Assembly (NCBI RefSeq): GCF_900067135.1
Contig: NZ_FJUR01000001.1
Span: 1,925,501 to 1,989,500, forward strand
From: Rhizobium sp. 9140
GTDB lineage: Bacteria > Pseudomonadota > Alphaproteobacteria > Rhizobiales > Rhizobiaceae
DNA: 64,000 nucleotides
Direction of reading: 5' to 3'
Position numbers and translations under genes: made by a program. A model generated the notes under the pieces. That model did no database searches and was not told where the DNA came from. It was given only the letters and a program-made list of their open reading frames with translations. Shown here in pieces: positions 36,511 through 46,994 of the stretch (the stretch's first letter is position 1; each line of letters starts with the position of its first letter).

Positions 36511-38706
36511 ATGTCCTATAGAAAACCCATGAACCTTGCGACCCCCATCAAAGCGGAAAACCCCGTAAGAGCCGAGAAGCCCATCAAAACGGGAAACGCG
36601 GTCGGACACTCCGTCTGTCCGCACGACTGTCCCTCGGCCTGCGCGCTGGAGGTGGACCTGACCCCGGACGGCCGGATCGGCCGGCTGCGCGGTGCCGCCG
36701 CCAATACCTATACCGCCGGCGTCATCTGCGCCAAGGTGGCGCGCTATTCCGAGCGTATCTACCATCCCGGCCGCCTGCTCGTGCCGCAGCGCCGCGTCGG
36801 TAGCAAGGGCGAGGGCGGTTTCCGGGAGATCTCCTGGGACGCGGCGCTCGACGAGATCGCCGAGGCGTTCCTCAAGGCCGAGGCGCGGCACGGTTCGGAA
36901 GCCGTCTGGCCCTATTTCTACGCCGGCACGATGGGGCAGGTGCAGCGCGACAGTATCGAGCGCCTGCGCCATGCCAAGCGCTATTCCGGCTTCTTCGGCT
37001 CGATCTGCACCAATCCCGCCTGGACCGGCTTTACCATGGGTACCGGCGCGCTGCGCGGTCCCGACCCGCGCGAGATGGCGCTGTCGGATTGCGTCGTCAT
37101 CTGGGGAACCAACGCGGTCTCCACGCAGGTCAACGTGATGACCCACGCCATCCGCGCCCGCAAGGAGCGCAAGGCGAAGATCGTCGTGATCGACATCTAC
37201 GACAACCCGACGATGAAGCAGGCCGACATGGCGCTGACCGTGCGCCCCGGCACGGATGCGGCGCTCGCCTGCGCCGTCATGCACATCGCCTTCCGCGACG
37301 GCACCGCCGACCGCGCCTACCTCGCCACCCATTCGGACGATCCGGCCGGACTGGAAGCGCATCTCCAGAGCCGCGACCCGGCCTGGGCGTCGGAGATAAC
37401 GGGCCTTTCTGTCGAGGAGATCGAAGCGTTCGCGAAACTCGTGGGCTCGACGCCAAAGACCTATTTCCGGCTGGGCTACGGCTTCACCCGCCAGCGCAAC
37501 GGGGCCGTCGCCATCCATGCGGCCGCCAGCATCGCGACCGTGCTCGGATCGTGGAAGCACGAGGGCGGTGGCGCCTTCCATTCCAACAACGATGTCTTCC
37601 GCTTCGACAAGCGCGAACTGATGGGTACCGCCATGGTGGACCCCGATATCCGCATGCTCGACCAGTCGCAGATCGGCCGCGTGCTGACCGGCGATGCCGA
37701 GGCGCTGCGTCATCGGGGTCCGGTTACGGCGCTCCTCATCCAGAACACCAATCCCGTCAACGTCGCCCCCGAGCAGCGACGGGTCAAACGCGGCTTCCTG
37801 CGCGACGACCTGTTCGTCGCGGTGCACGAGCAGTTCATGACCGACACGGCAAAGCTTGCCGATATCGTGCTGCCGGCCACCATGTTCCTGGAGCATGACG
37901 ATCTCTACCGCGGCGGTGGCCATCAGCATATCCTGCTCGGGCCGAAGCTGGTGGAGCCGCCGGCAACGGTGCGCACCAATCTCTTCGTCATCGAGGAACT
38001 GGCAAGGCGCCTCGGGATTGCCGACCGCCCCGGTTTCGGCCTTGGCGAGCGCGACCATATCGATCGCATCCTCGTCAACTACGACAGCGGCTACGAGCAC
38101 CTGAAGGAAGCGAAGTGGCTGGATGTCCAGCCGGATTTCGCCACCGCCCATTTCATCGAGGGCTTTGCCCATCCCGATGGCCGCTTCCGCTTCCGCGCCG
38201 ACTGGACCGGCACGCCCGCGCCCAATCGTCCGCCGGCCGCCGTGGGCATGCTCGGTCCGGTCGAAGGCCTTCCGGTCTATCCCGATCACGCCGACCTCAT
38301 CGAAGCCGCCGATGCCGATCACCCGTTCCGCCTTGCGACATCACCGGCGCGCTCCTTCCTTAATTCGAGCTTTGCCGAAACGCCGGGTTCGGTGCAGAAG
38401 GAAGGCCGCCCGGAGGTGATGATCCATGCGGCCGATGCCGCGCGTCTGGGCATTGCGGATGGCGACATCGTCAGGCTGGGGAATGTCAGGGGTGAGATCC
38501 GCCTCCACGCCCGCATCGGCGGCGGCACGCGGCCGGGGGTGGTGATTGCCGAGGGTCTGTGGCCGAACGGCGCCCATCTCGACGGCGAAGGCATCAACGT
38601 GCTGACCGGTGCCGATAGCGTCGCGCCCTATGGCGGCGCCGCCTTCCACGACAACCGCATCTGGCTGAGGCGCGACGAAACCCCTGGAATGGCAGAGCCC
38701 GCATGA
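36511..38706 (+). CDS. molybdopterin oxidoreductase family protein
   Basis: Seen: 731 residues from ATG 36511 (alternatives GTG 36499, ATG 36529; none has a good ribosome site). An N-terminal Fe4S4 motif CPHDCPSAC (Cys36, 40, 44) with a fourth Cys in GVICAKV; a Mo-bisMGD core with YFYAGTMGQVQRDS, VIWGTNAVSTQ, NTNPVNVAPEQ and a C-terminal molydopterin-binding domain (IHAADAARLGIADGD). No Tat signal, so cytoplasmic. Known: DMSO reductase superfamily; this subfamily lacks an assigned substrate. It overlaps the nudK-like start (ATGA). Confidence 0.88.
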   Translation: MSYRKPMNLATPIKAENPVRAEKPIKTGNAVGHSVCPHDCPSACALEVDLTPDGRIGRLRGAAANTYTAGVICAKVARYSERIYHPGRLLVPQRRVGSKGEGGFREISWDAALDEIAEAFLKAEARHGSEAVWPYFYAGTMGQVQRDSIERLRHAKRYSGFFGSICTNPAWTGFTMGTGALRGPDPREMALSDCVVIWGTNAVSTQVNVMTHAIRARKERKAKIVVIDIYDNPTMKQADMALTVRPGTDAALACAVMHIAFRDGTADRAYLATHSDDPAGLEAHLQSRDPAWASEITGLSVEEIEAFAKLVGSTPKTYFRLGYGFTRQRNGAVAIHAAASIATVLGSWKHEGGGAFHSNNDVFRFDKRELMGTAMVDPDIRMLDQSQIGRVLTGDAEALRHRGPVTALLIQNTNPVNVAPEQRRVKRGFLRDDLFVAVHEQFMTDTAKLADIVLPATMFLEHDDLYRGGGHQHILLGPKLVEPPATVRTNLFVIEELARRLGIADRPGFGLGERDHIDRILVNYDSGYEHLKEAKWLDVQPDFATAHFIEGFAHPDGRFRFRADWTGTPAPNRPPAAVGMLGPVEGLPVYPDHADLIEAADADHPFRLATSPARSFLNSSFAETPGSVQKEGRPEVMIHAADAARLGIADGDIVRLGNVRGEIRLHARIGGGTRPGVVIAEGLWPNGAHLDGEGINVLTGADSVAPYGGAAFHDNRIWLRRDETPGMAEPA

Positions 38707-39308
38707 GCAAGTTCGAGACCGTGACCATCGAGATCCTCAAGGACGAGACTCTCTCCAAGAACTGGTATCACCTGCGCAATATCACCTTCCGCTACACGGA
38801 CGCGGAAGGCCGCGCCAAGGTGCTGAAGCGGGAGACCTATGATCGCGGCAATGGCGCGACGATCCTGCTCTACGATCCCCGCCGCGATATCGTGGTACTC
38901 GTGCGCCAGTTCCGGGTGCCGACCTATGTCAATGGCGGCACGGGCTGGATGCTCGAAACGCCGGCTGGTCTGCTGGATGGCGATGCGCCCGAGGATGCGA
39001 TCCGCCGCGAGGCCATGGAAGAAACCGGTTATCGCGTCGGCGCGGTCCGCTCGCTCTTCAAGGCCTATATGTCGCCCGGAGCGGTCACCGAAATCGTCCA
39101 CTGCTTCGCCGCCGTCATCGATATCGAGGACCGGGTGGAGGAGGGCGGTGGCCTCGCATCGGAAGACGAGGACATCGAAGTCGTGGAACTCGGCCTTGAC
39201 GACGCGATGTCGATGATTGCATCCGGCGAGATCTGCGACGGCAAGACGATTATGCTGCTGCAATGGGCGGTGATGAATCGCGAGAGCCTGAGGGCCGCGA
39301 CGGCCTGA
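38703..39308 (+). CDS. NudK-like GDP-mannose pyrophosphatase (Nudix hydrolase)
   Basis: Seen: 201 residues. Nudix box near residues 85-107 (PAGLLDGDAPEDAIRREA then MEETGY), followed by LFKAYMSPGAVTEIVHCFAA. Known: the AGLLD-x-D...MSPG(A/G)VTE layout is that of NudK and ADP-sugar pyrophosphatases, which cleave nucleoside diphosphate sugars. Inferred: GDP-mannose or ADP-ribose type. Its ATG overlaps the oxidoreductase stop, so it is co-expressed with it. Confidence 0.85.
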   Translation: MSKFETVTIEILKDETLSKNWYHLRNITFRYTDAEGRAKVLKRETYDRGNGATILLYDPRRDIVVLVRQFRVPTYVNGGTGWMLETPAGLLDGDAPEDAIRREAMEETGYRVGAVRSLFKAYMSPGAVTEIVHCFAAVIDIEDRVEEGGGLASEDEDIEVVELGLDDAMSMIASGEICDGKTIMLLQWAVMNRESLRAATA

Positions 39309-39371
39309 ATGCCTCAGCTTGCCGCTGCCCTTGCCCAGACATGCAGACGGGCAAGCTGGGCTGACCGCACC

Positions 39372-39974
39372 TCACCCGCCCGTCCGAACGTCGCCGCGCG
39401 CCACCATCCGCAATGCCTCTGCATAGGTCTTGTGCTCGACCGTCAGCACGCGGGCCGCCAGCGTTTCCGCCGTGTCGTCGGCAAGAACCGGCACCCGGGT
39501 CTGCAGGATGACAGGGCCTTCGTCCATGCCCTCGTTGACGAAATGAACGGTGCAGCCGGCTTCCGTGCGGCCGGCATCCAGCGCGCGCTGATGCGTGTGC
39601 AGGCCGGGGAAATCGGGCAGGAGGGACGGGTGGATGTTGAGGATGCGGCCTTCGTAGCGGCCGATGAAGGCGCCGCTCAGCAGGCGCATGTAGCCGGCAA
39701 GACATAGGAGATCGGGACGCAGCTTTTCGGCATGGTCGAGAATAGCGGCCTCGTGCGCCGCTTTGTCGGCATAATCGCGCCGCTCGAAGGCAGCGGTGGG
39801 AATGCCGCGCGCCGCAGCTTTCTCCAGGCCGCCGGCGGTTGCGCGGTCGGAGATCACGCCGACGATCTCGGCCGGATAGTCGTCCGCTGCGCAGGCATCC
39901 GCCAGCGCCAGCATGTTGGAGCCGCCGCCGGAGATGAACACGACGACGCGCTTGCGCGAAGCAGCCTCGCTCAT
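39372..39974 (-). CDS. purN: phosphoribosylglycinamide formyltransferase PurN
   Basis: Seen: 200 residues from ATG 39974; an in-frame GTG at 39989 overlaps the purM stop and is a possible start. Contains VVVFISGGGSNMLAL, AGYMRLLS, the catalytic NIHPSLLP (Asn/His) and EAGCTVHFVNEGMDEGPVI (Asp). Known: transfers formyl from 10-formyl-THF to GAR, the third step of purine synthesis. Downstream partner of purM. Confidence 0.95.
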   Translation of the reverse strand: MSEAASRKRVVVFISGGGSNMLALADACAADDYPAEIVGVISDRATAGGLEKAAARGIPTAAFERRDYADKAAHEAAILDHAEKLRPDLLCLAGYMRLLSGAFIGRYEGRILNIHPSLLPDFPGLHTHQRALDAGRTEAGCTVHFVNEGMDEGPVILQTRVPVLADDTAETLAARVLTVEHKTYAEALRMVARGDVRTGG

Positions 39975-39985
39975 GCTTATCTCGC

Positions 39986-41068
39986 TCACAGCGTCAGCGT
40001 TCCCTCGTAGACCACGCCCGGCGCACCCTCGTTACGGGCGATCATCCGGCCGAGGCGGAACACCGTCTCGCCTTCGGCCGCAAGCGCCGCCGTCACGCTG
40101 TCGGCAAGCTCCGCCGGCACGACGGCGATCATGCCGACGCCGCAGTTGAAGGTGCGCAGCATCTCGGTTGCCGCGACGCCGCCGATGCGGGCAAGCCAGG
40201 AGAACACGGGCGGCGCATTGACGGCCGCCAGGTCGATTTCGGCTGCAAGATGCTTCGGCAGCACGCGTGGAATGTTTTCGGGAAAGCCGCCACCGGTGAT
40301 GTGGGCCAGCGCCTTGATGCCGCCGGTCTCGCGGATGACGTTCAGCAGCGGCTTTACGTAGATACGCGTCGGCGTCATCAGCACGTCGGCAAGGGTCGCG
40401 CCTTCGGTGCCAGTGTCGAAGGGGGCCGGCGCGTCCCAGGCAAGGCCCGAGAGACCGACGATCTTGCGCACCAGCGAATAGCCGTTGGAGTGAACGCCGG
40501 AGGAGGCGAGGCCGAGGATGACGTCGCCTTCGGCGATATCGCCAGCCGGCAGCAGCCGGCCGCGTTCGGCCGCGCCGACGGCAAAGCCGGCAAGATCGTA
40601 GTCGCCGCCGGAATACATGCCCGGCATTTCCGCCGTCTCGCCGCCGATCAGCGCACAGCCGGCATCCCGGCAACCCGCCGCGATACCGGCGACGATGGCC
40701 GCACCCTGGTCAGGGTCGAGCTTGCCGGTTGCGAAATAGTCGAGAAAGAACAGCGGCTCGGCGCCCTGCACCACGAGGTCGTTGACGCACATGGCCACGA
40801 GATCGATGCCGACGGTGTCGTGCTTGTTGGCGTCGATGGCGATCTTCAGCTTGGTGCCGACGCCGTCGTTCGCGGCGACCAGCACCGGGTCGGTAAAGCC
40901 GGCAGCCTTCAGGTCGAACAGGCCTCCGAAGCCGCCGATCTCGCCATCGGCGCCGGGCCTGCGGGTGGAGCGGACATGCGGCTTGATCTTCTCGACCATC
41001 AGGTTTCCGGCATCGATATCGACGCCCGCATCGCTGTAGGTCAGACCGTTCTGTTCCGACTGGCTCAT
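39986..41068 (-). CDS. purM: phosphoribosylformylglycinamidine cyclo-ligase PurM
   Basis: Seen: 360 residues from ATG 41068 with GGAGAG upstream; the frame to 41164 is not needed. [75 protein letters not shown] and [11 protein letters not shown] are all PurM hallmarks. Known: ATP-dependent closure of FGAM to AIR in purine synthesis. Head of the purM-purN operon, divergent from the permease gene across 252 bp with no clear site. Confidence 0.96.
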   Translation of the reverse strand: MSQSEQNGLTYSDAGVDIDAGNLMVEKIKPHVRSTRRPGADGEIGGFGGLFDLKAAGFTDPVLVAANDGVGTKLKIAIDANKHDTVGIDLVAMCVNDLVVQGAEPLFFLDYFATGKLDPDQGAAIVAGIAAGCRDAGCALIGGETAEMPGMYSGGDYDLAGFAVGAAERGRLLPAGDIAEGDVILGLASSGVHSNGYSLVRKIVGLSGLAWDAPAPFDTGTEGATLADVLMTPTRIYVKPLLNVIRETGGIKALAHITGGGFPENIPRVLPKHLAAEIDLAAVNAPPVFSWLARIGGVAATEMLRTFNCGVGMIAVVPAELADSVTAALAAEGETVFRLGRMIARNEGAPGVVYEGTLTL

Positions 41069-41320
41069 GTTTGGCTCTCCACGCACCCGTTCAAGCCCTG
41101 CGATTGGCATGTGGTGCGGGCAAGTGCAAGCGTGCAGGCGCTCTCGCAAGGCTTTTTCCCGCATGGATCTTGGCGCGATCCCAGAGTCATCCCTGTGTCA
41201 TCCCTGGGGGATAGCGAATCACCGGCGCTTGACCGGCCGCCTTGCGCCGTCCTATCTCGGGCCTATCTCATTGGAAGCGTGCCACGGGCCGCCGCGATGT
41301 CAACAGGATCGGAGCGTCAG

Positions 41321-42451
41321 ATGGCCACCATGTTCAGCGGGAAGGGACTTCGCCGCCAGGCGATCTTCTGGCTTGTCTTCTTCGTCCTCTTCATTGCCTT
41401 CCTGATGGTCTTCTCCTCCATCCTCCTGCCGTTCCTCGCCGGCATGGCGCTCGCCTACTTCCTCGATCCCATCGCCGACCGGCTGGAAAAATGGGGCTTG
41501 AGCCGGATGATGGCGACGATCGTCATCCTCATCGGCTTCATCGTCGTCTTCGCCCTGTCGTTGGTGCTGATCATCCCGATCATCTTCACGCAGGCGTCCG
41601 ACTTCACCGCAAAAATTCCCGATTACGTCGCAAGCTTCCAGAATTTCCTCGCCAGCCCCCAAGCCGATATCCTGCCGGACTGGCTTCAGAGCCAGTTGCC
41701 CGCGATCCGCGAGAATTCAGCCCGCCTCATGGCGCAGGGCGCAAGCTTCCTCGGTACACTGGTACAGCAGTTGTGGAACTCCGGCGTCGCGCTGCTCGAT
41801 ATCATCTCGCTTTTCGTCGTGACGCCGGTCGTCGCCTTCTATCTGCTGCTCGATTGGGACCGGATGGTCGCCAAGGTCGACAGCTGGATCCCGCGTGGTC
41901 AGCTCTCCACCGTCCGCCAGATCGCGACCGACATGGACAGTTCCATTGCCGGCTTTGTGCGCGGGCAGGGCTCGCTCTGCATCATCCTCGGTCTCTATTA
42001 CGGCATCTTTCTCACCGTCGCGGGGCTGAATTTCGGCCTGCTCATCGGCTTCTTCGCCGGCCTCATCAGCTTCATTCCCTATGTCGGCTCCATGGTCGGT
42101 CTGGTGCTGGCGGTGGGCGTCGCGCTGGTTCAGTTCTGGCCGGATTACTTCTGGGTCATCGTCGTCGCCTGCATCTTCTTCTCGGGCCAGTTCCTCGAAG
42201 GCAATATCCTGCAACCGAAGCTGGTCGGCAGCAGCGTCGGCCTTCATCCCGTCTGGCTCATGTTCGCCCTGCTGGCCTTCGGTTCGCTGTTCGGCTTCGT
42301 CGGGCTGCTCGTGGCTGTCCCCGCGGCGGCCGCCCTCGGCGTCCTCGTGCGCTTCGCGCTGGCGCGCTATCTGGAAAGCGACGTCTATCACAGCCCGCCG
42401 ACCCACACGACCATCGAAGCCCAGCCGAACGTACCGCACAGCCTCACATGA
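41321..42451 (+). CDS. AI-2E family transporter (PerM-like permease)
   Basis: Seen: 376 residues from ATG 41321 (CGGAGCG upstream; an ATG at 41297 is in frame). Seven to eight helices with LLPFLAGMALAYFLDP at the start, a soluble helical insert (about 95-150), VVAFYLLLDWD, and the second-half block GLISFIPYVGSMVGLVLAV and GSSVGLHPVWLMFALL. Known: the family includes TqsA, which exports autoinducer-2, and other permeases; ligand unproven here. Directly coupled to hdaA (ATGA), an order I associate with alphaproteobacteria. Confidence 0.88.
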   Translation: MATMFSGKGLRRQAIFWLVFFVLFIAFLMVFSSILLPFLAGMALAYFLDPIADRLEKWGLSRMMATIVILIGFIVVFALSLVLIIPIIFTQASDFTAKIPDYVASFQNFLASPQADILPDWLQSQLPAIRENSARLMAQGASFLGTLVQQLWNSGVALLDIISLFVVTPVVAFYLLLDWDRMVAKVDSWIPRGQLSTVRQIATDMDSSIAGFVRGQGSLCIILGLYYGIFLTVAGLNFGLLIGFFAGLISFIPYVGSMVGLVLAVGVALVQFWPDYFWVIVVACIFFSGQFLEGNILQPKLVGSSVGLHPVWLMFALLAFGSLFGFVGLLVAVPAAAALGVLVRFALARYLESDVYHSPPTHTTIEAQPNVPHSLT

Positions 42452-43155
42452 ACCGCCGAGACGACCAGCTGCCGCTGCCTTTGGGTCATGCGCCGCAGAT
42501 CAGCCGGGACGACCTGCTCGTCTCGTCCTCGCTGGAGGCGGCGGTGGCGATCGTGGACGGCTGGCCGCATTGGCCATCGCCCGTCGTGGTGCTCGTCGGA
42601 CCGCCGGGCTCGGGCAAGTCGCATCTCGCCGCCATCTGGGCGCAGACGAGCGGCGCGACAGCCATCGATCTCCGGCAGGGTAGCGATGCGCCCGATATCG
42701 CGGCAAGCGGCCCGGTCCTGTTCGAGGATGCCGATCGTCGCGGCTTCGATGAGGCCACGCTCTTTCACGTCATCAACAGCGTGCGCCAAAACGGAACCTA
42801 CCTCCTCGTCACCGCCCGCAGCCGGCCTGCCGCCTGGGGCGTGGCACTGCCGGACCTCGCCTCGCGCCTGAAGGCGGTCACCGTCGTGGAGACGAGCGAG
42901 CCGGACGACGATCTTCTCGGTCAGGTGCTGATGAAGCTCTTTGCCGACCGCCAGCTTTTTCCCGACGAACGGCTGATCGCCTACCTCGTCGCCCGCATGG
43001 AGCGGTCGCTGGAAAGCGCCCATAGGGTGGTCGAGGACATCGATCGTCTGGCGCTCGCCCGCCGCACGCGGATCAGCCGCTCTCTGGCCGCCGAAGTGCT
43101 TGAAAAAATTGGAAATGCAGCGGATACACAAGAAATCGCTGATCAAGACGATTGA
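42448..43155 (+). CDS. hdaA: Hda-like regulatory inactivator of DnaA
   Basis: Seen: 235 residues. Clamp-binding motif QLPLPL at residues 7-12, Walker A GPPGSGKSH, Walker B-like VLFEDAD, and helical lid residues MERSLESAHRVVEDID near the C-terminus. Known: HdaA binds the beta clamp through the N-terminal motif and stimulates ATP hydrolysis by DnaA, preventing re-initiation of replication. Coupled to the permease gene; ppk follows 64 bp later, as in other alphaproteobacteria. Confidence 0.9.
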   Translation: MNRRDDQLPLPLGHAPQISRDDLLVSSSLEAAVAIVDGWPHWPSPVVVLVGPPGSGKSHLAAIWAQTSGATAIDLRQGSDAPDIAASGPVLFEDADRRGFDEATLFHVINSVRQNGTYLLVTARSRPAAWGVALPDLASRLKAVTVVETSEPDDDLLGQVLMKLFADRQLFPDERLIAYLVARMERSLESAHRVVEDIDRLALARRTRISRSLAAEVLEKIGNAADTQEIADQDD

Positions 43156-43219
43156 CTGTCACAGTTCCGTCGTCAAACTCGTCTAGCAGCTTTTCGCAAA
43201 GCGTATGAGGAAACGGCAC

Positions 43220-45433
43220 ATGGACACGACTGCAGCTGCGGCAAAGACGACCACCCCAGCGGCCAACCCCGTGGACAAGGGTGCGGTCGATAAGGGCATT
43301 GACCTGCTGAACAGCCCGGAGCGGTTCATCAACCGCGAGTTCTCTTGGCTGCAATTCAATCGCCGCGTCCTCGAGGAAACGCTGAACACCGCCCATCCGC
43401 TCTTGGAGCGCGTCCGCTTCCTGTCAATTTCTGCGGCCAACCTCGATGAGTTCTTCATGGTCCGCGTCGCCGGTCTCGAGGCGCAGGTGCGCCAAAGCGT
43501 CGTCGTGCGCAGCCCGGACGGCAAAACGCCGGCCGAGCAGCTGGGCGACATTCTGAAAGAGATCAACACCTTGCAGATGGAGCAGCAGGCCTCGCTTGCC
43601 GTGCTCCAGCAGTATCTTGCCAAGGAAGACATTCTCATCGTCCGCCCGGTCTCGCTGTCGGCCGACGACCGGACCTGGCTGGAGACGACGTTCGACCAGT
43701 CGATGTTCCCGGTGCTGACCCCGCTGTCGATCGATCCGGCGCATCCTTTCCCCTTCATTCCCAATCTCGGTTTCACAATGGGGCTGCAACTCGTCAGCCG
43801 CTCCGGCCGCGATCCGATGACGGCACTTCTGCGTCTGCCCGTGGCGCTCGACCGTTTCGTACGCCTGCCGGACGTGCGCTCCACCATCCGCTACATCACG
43901 CTCGAAGACGTGGTGGGCATGTTCATCAGTCGCCTTTTCCCGGGCTACGACGTCAAGGGAGCCGGCACCTTCCGCATCATCCGCGACAGCGATATCGAGG
44001 TGGAGGAAGAGGCGGAAGATCTCGTTCGCTTCTTCGAGACCGCCCTGAAGCGTCGCCGTCGGGGCTCGGTCATCCGCATCGAGATCGATTCAGAAATGCC
44101 GCTGGAACTGCGCCGCTTCGTCATCTCTGAGCTCGGCGTGCCGGAAAACCGCGTGGCCGTGCTGCCGGGGCTCTTGGCCCTGAACACGCTGTCGGAAATC
44201 ACCAAGGCTCCGAGGGAGGATCTGCGGTTCGCGCCGTACAACGCGCGATTTCCCGAGCGAGTCCGAGAGCACATGGGAGACTGCTTCGCCGCCATCCGCG
44301 AAAAAGACATGGTGGTTCACCACCCCTATGAGAGCTTCGACGTCGTTGTCCAGTTCCTCCATCAGGCTGCGCGCGATCCTGACGTCCTTGCGATAAAGCA
44401 GACGCTCTACCGGACCTCCAACGACAGCCCCATCGTGCGTGCGCTCATCGATGCCGCCGACGCCGGCAAATCGGTGACGGCGCTGGTCGAACTCAAGGCA
44501 CGCTTCGATGAGGAAGCGAACATCCGCTGGGCGCGCGATCTGGAGCGTGCCGGCGTGCAGGTCGTCTTCGGCTTCATCGAGCTGAAGACCCACGCCAAGA
44601 TGTCGATGGTCGTGCGCCGCGAAGAGGGCAAGCTGCGGACCTACTGCCACCTCGGCACCGGCAATTACCACCCTGTCACCGCCAAGATCTACACGGATCT
44701 CTCCTTCTTCACCTGCTCGCCCGTGGTCGGCCACGACATGGCGAATATCTTCAACTTCATCACCGGCTATGGCGAGCCCGAGGCCGGCATGAAGCTGGCG
44801 ATCTCGCCGCACACGCTGCGTCCGCGCATCCTCAAGCACATCGAGGAGGAGATCGTGCATGCCGGCGCCGGTCGTCCGGCCTCCATCTGGATGAAGATGA
44901 ACTCGCTGGTGGACCCCGAGATCATCGATGCGCTCTACCGCGCGAGCCGTGCGGGCGTCGAGGTCGAGCTGATCGTGCGCGGCATCTGCTGCCTGCGTCC
45001 GCAGGTGCCCGGCCTGTCGGAGAATATCCGCGTCAAGTCCATCGTCGGGCGTTTTCTGGAACACAGCCGGATCTTCTGTTTCGGCAACGGCCATGCTCTT
45101 CCCTCCGAGCATGCGCTTGTGTATATCGGCTCGGCGGATATGATGCCGCGCAACCTGGACCGGCGCGTGGAGACTCTCGTACCTCTCGTCAACCGGACCG
45201 TGCACGAACAGGTCCTGTCGCAGATCATGCTGGCAAATCTCATCGATAACCAGCAGAGCTACGAAATTCTCGAGGACGGCACCTCACGGCGGATCTCGGT
45301 GTCCAAGGACAGCGAACCGTTCAACGCACAAGTCTATTTCATGACCAATCCCAGCCTGTCCGGCCGGGGCGAGGCCCTGAAATCGAGTGCGCCGAAGGTT
45401 ATCGCCGGCTGGGACAGCGACCGCAGAAAGTAA
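43220..45433 (+). CDS. ppk: polyphosphate kinase 1
   Basis: Seen: 737 residues from ATG 43220, which has GAGGAAA at the right distance; an ATG at 43205 is in frame. N-terminal [30 protein letters not shown], the autophosphorylated His region [15 protein letters not shown], and the second His in [12 protein letters not shown]. Length normal. Known: reversible synthesis of polyphosphate from ATP. An Ala/Thr-rich N-terminal lead of about 28 residues precedes the core. ppx follows after 12 bp. Confidence 0.95.
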   Translation: MDTTAAAAKTTTPAANPVDKGAVDKGIDLLNSPERFINREFSWLQFNRRVLEETLNTAHPLLERVRFLSISAANLDEFFMVRVAGLEAQVRQSVVVRSPDGKTPAEQLGDILKEINTLQMEQQASLAVLQQYLAKEDILIVRPVSLSADDRTWLETTFDQSMFPVLTPLSIDPAHPFPFIPNLGFTMGLQLVSRSGRDPMTALLRLPVALDRFVRLPDVRSTIRYITLEDVVGMFISRLFPGYDVKGAGTFRIIRDSDIEVEEEAEDLVRFFETALKRRRRGSVIRIEIDSEMPLELRRFVISELGVPENRVAVLPGLLALNTLSEITKAPREDLRFAPYNARFPERVREHMGDCFAAIREKDMVVHHPYESFDVVVQFLHQAARDPDVLAIKQTLYRTSNDSPIVRALIDAADAGKSVTALVELKARFDEEANIRWARDLERAGVQVVFGFIELKTHAKMSMVVRREEGKLRTYCHLGTGNYHPVTAKIYTDLSFFTCSPVVGHDMANIFNFITGYGEPEAGMKLAISPHTLRPRILKHIEEEIVHAGAGRPASIWMKMNSLVDPEIIDALYRASRAGVEVELIVRGICCLRPQVPGLSENIRVKSIVGRFLEHSRIFCFGNGHALPSEHALVYIGSADMMPRNLDRRVETLVPLVNRTVHEQVLSQIMLANLIDNQQSYEILEDGTSRRISVSKDSEPFNAQVYFMTNPSLSGRGEALKSSAPKVIAGWDSDRRK

Positions 45434-45445
45434 AGCTGGACCCGC

Positions 45446-46966
45446 ATGGTAGAATCCGAAGCTCAGGGGCGCTTGCCTGGCATCGCCCCTGTTTCCGTCG
45501 TCGATATCGGCTCCAACTCGATCCGGCTCGTGATTTATGAGGGATTGAATCGCTCGCCTGCGGTGCTGTTCAACGAAAAGGTCATGTGCGGACTCGGTAA
45601 GGGTATCGATGCCACCGGGCAGATGGATGCCGAGAGCGTCGAACGTGCGCTGAAGGCGCTGCATCGCTTCAAGGCGCTCGCCACCCAGGCGCGCGCCTCG
45701 ACCGGCTTCGTTCTGGCGACGGCGGCTGCCCGCGACGCCTCCAACGGTCCCGATTTCATTCGCCGCGCCGAGCACATTCTCGGCCAGAAGATCCGCGTTC
45801 TCTCCGGCGAGGAGGAGGCCTACTTCTCCGCACTCGGCATCGTCAGCGGCTACCACGACCCCGATGGCGTCGTCGGCGATCTCGGTGGCGGCTCGCTGGA
45901 ACTGGTCGACGTCGTCGGCCGTACCATTGGCACCGGCATCACCCTGCCGCTCGGCGGCATCCGCCTGTCGGAACATGCCGGCGGCTCGCTGGAACGGGCG
46001 CGTGCCTATGTCCGCAAGACGGTGAAGAACGTCGACGTGCTGAAACGCGGCGCCGGCCGCACCTTTTACGCCGTTGGCGGCACATGGCGCTCCATCGCCA
46101 AGCTGCACATGGAACTGCGCGACTATCCGCTGCACATGATGCAGGGTTACGAGATGAGCTATGAGGAGGCCATGAGCTTCCTGCCGGAGGTCATCGAGCC
46201 CAAGGACCTGAAGATCCCCGCCTTCGCTGCGATCTCCCGCAGCCGCCGCAATCTTCTGCCCTATGGCGCCATCGCCCTGCAGGAGACGATCTCGCTTCTG
46301 AAGCCGGCGCGCATCTCGTTTTCCGCTCTCGGCGTGCGCGAGGGTTACCTCTTCTCGCTGTTGTCGGAGCAGGCGCGCAACGCCGATCCGCTGCTGACCG
46401 CCGCCTCCGAGCTGGCCATCCTGCGCGCCCGGTCCCCGGAGCATGCCCGCGAGCTGGCGGACTGGACAGGCAGGGTGCTGCCGGCCCTCGGCATCGCGGA
46501 AACCGAGGAGGAAGCCCGTTACCGGCAGGCCGCCTGCCTGCTCGCCGATATTTCCTGGCGCGCGCACCCCGATTACCGTGGCCTCCAGGCGCTGAACATC
46601 ATCGCCCACTCCACATTCTCCGGTATCACCCATGCCGGCCGCGCTTATATCGCGCTCGCCAATTATTACCGGCACGACGGCCTGAACGACAACGGCGCCA
46701 CCAGCCCGCTTTCCACCATCACGCCTGCGCGCATGCTGGAACAGGCGAAGATCCTCGGCGCCCTGCTACGCGTTGCTTACCTGTTCTCCGCCTCCATGCC
46801 GGGCGTGGTCCGCAACCTCGCCCTCCGCCCGTCGTCGGCGGCGAATATCGACCTCGATTTCGTGGTGCCCGCCGATTACAGCGAGTTCGCAGGTGAGAGA
46901 CTGGATGGACGCTTGCAGCAGCTGGCGAAACAGACGGGCAAGCGGATCGCGTTCCGGTTCGCGTAA
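45446..46966 (+). CDS. ppx: exopolyphosphatase / guanosine pentaphosphatase
   Basis: Seen: 506 residues. Actin-like ATPase fold with VVDIGSNSIRLVIYE near residue 20 and VGDLGGGSLELVDV near 150, then a helical HD-like C-domain (ADISWRAHPDYRG and GRAYIALANYYRH). Known: Ppx/GppA removes terminal phosphates from polyphosphate and may act on pppGpp. Paired with ppk, giving synthesis and breakdown in one operon. Confidence 0.93.
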   Translation: MVESEAQGRLPGIAPVSVVDIGSNSIRLVIYEGLNRSPAVLFNEKVMCGLGKGIDATGQMDAESVERALKALHRFKALATQARASTGFVLATAAARDASNGPDFIRRAEHILGQKIRVLSGEEEAYFSALGIVSGYHDPDGVVGDLGGGSLELVDVVGRTIGTGITLPLGGIRLSEHAGGSLERARAYVRKTVKNVDVLKRGAGRTFYAVGGTWRSIAKLHMELRDYPLHMMQGYEMSYEEAMSFLPEVIEPKDLKIPAFAAISRSRRNLLPYGAIALQETISLLKPARISFSALGVREGYLFSLLSEQARNADPLLTAASELAILRARSPEHARELADWTGRVLPALGIAETEEEARYRQAACLLADISWRAHPDYRGLQALNIIAHSTFSGITHAGRAYIALANYYRHDGLNDNGATSPLSTITPARMLEQAKILGALLRVAYLFSASMPGVVRNLALRPSSAANIDLDFVVPADYSEFAGERLDGRLQQLAKQTGKRIAFRFA

Positions 46967-46994
46967 GGACCCGTATGAGGAAGGGCCGGTTCGC

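Noticed and set aside
36439..38322. 627-codon frame antisense to the molybdopterin oxidoreductase
   Set aside because: Shadow frame with repetitive Gly/Asp/His/Arg composition.
41242..43155. 637-codon frame overlapping the AI-2E permease and ending with hdaA
   Set aside because: Its last part is the true hdaA; the earlier part is an out-of-frame reading of the permease gene.
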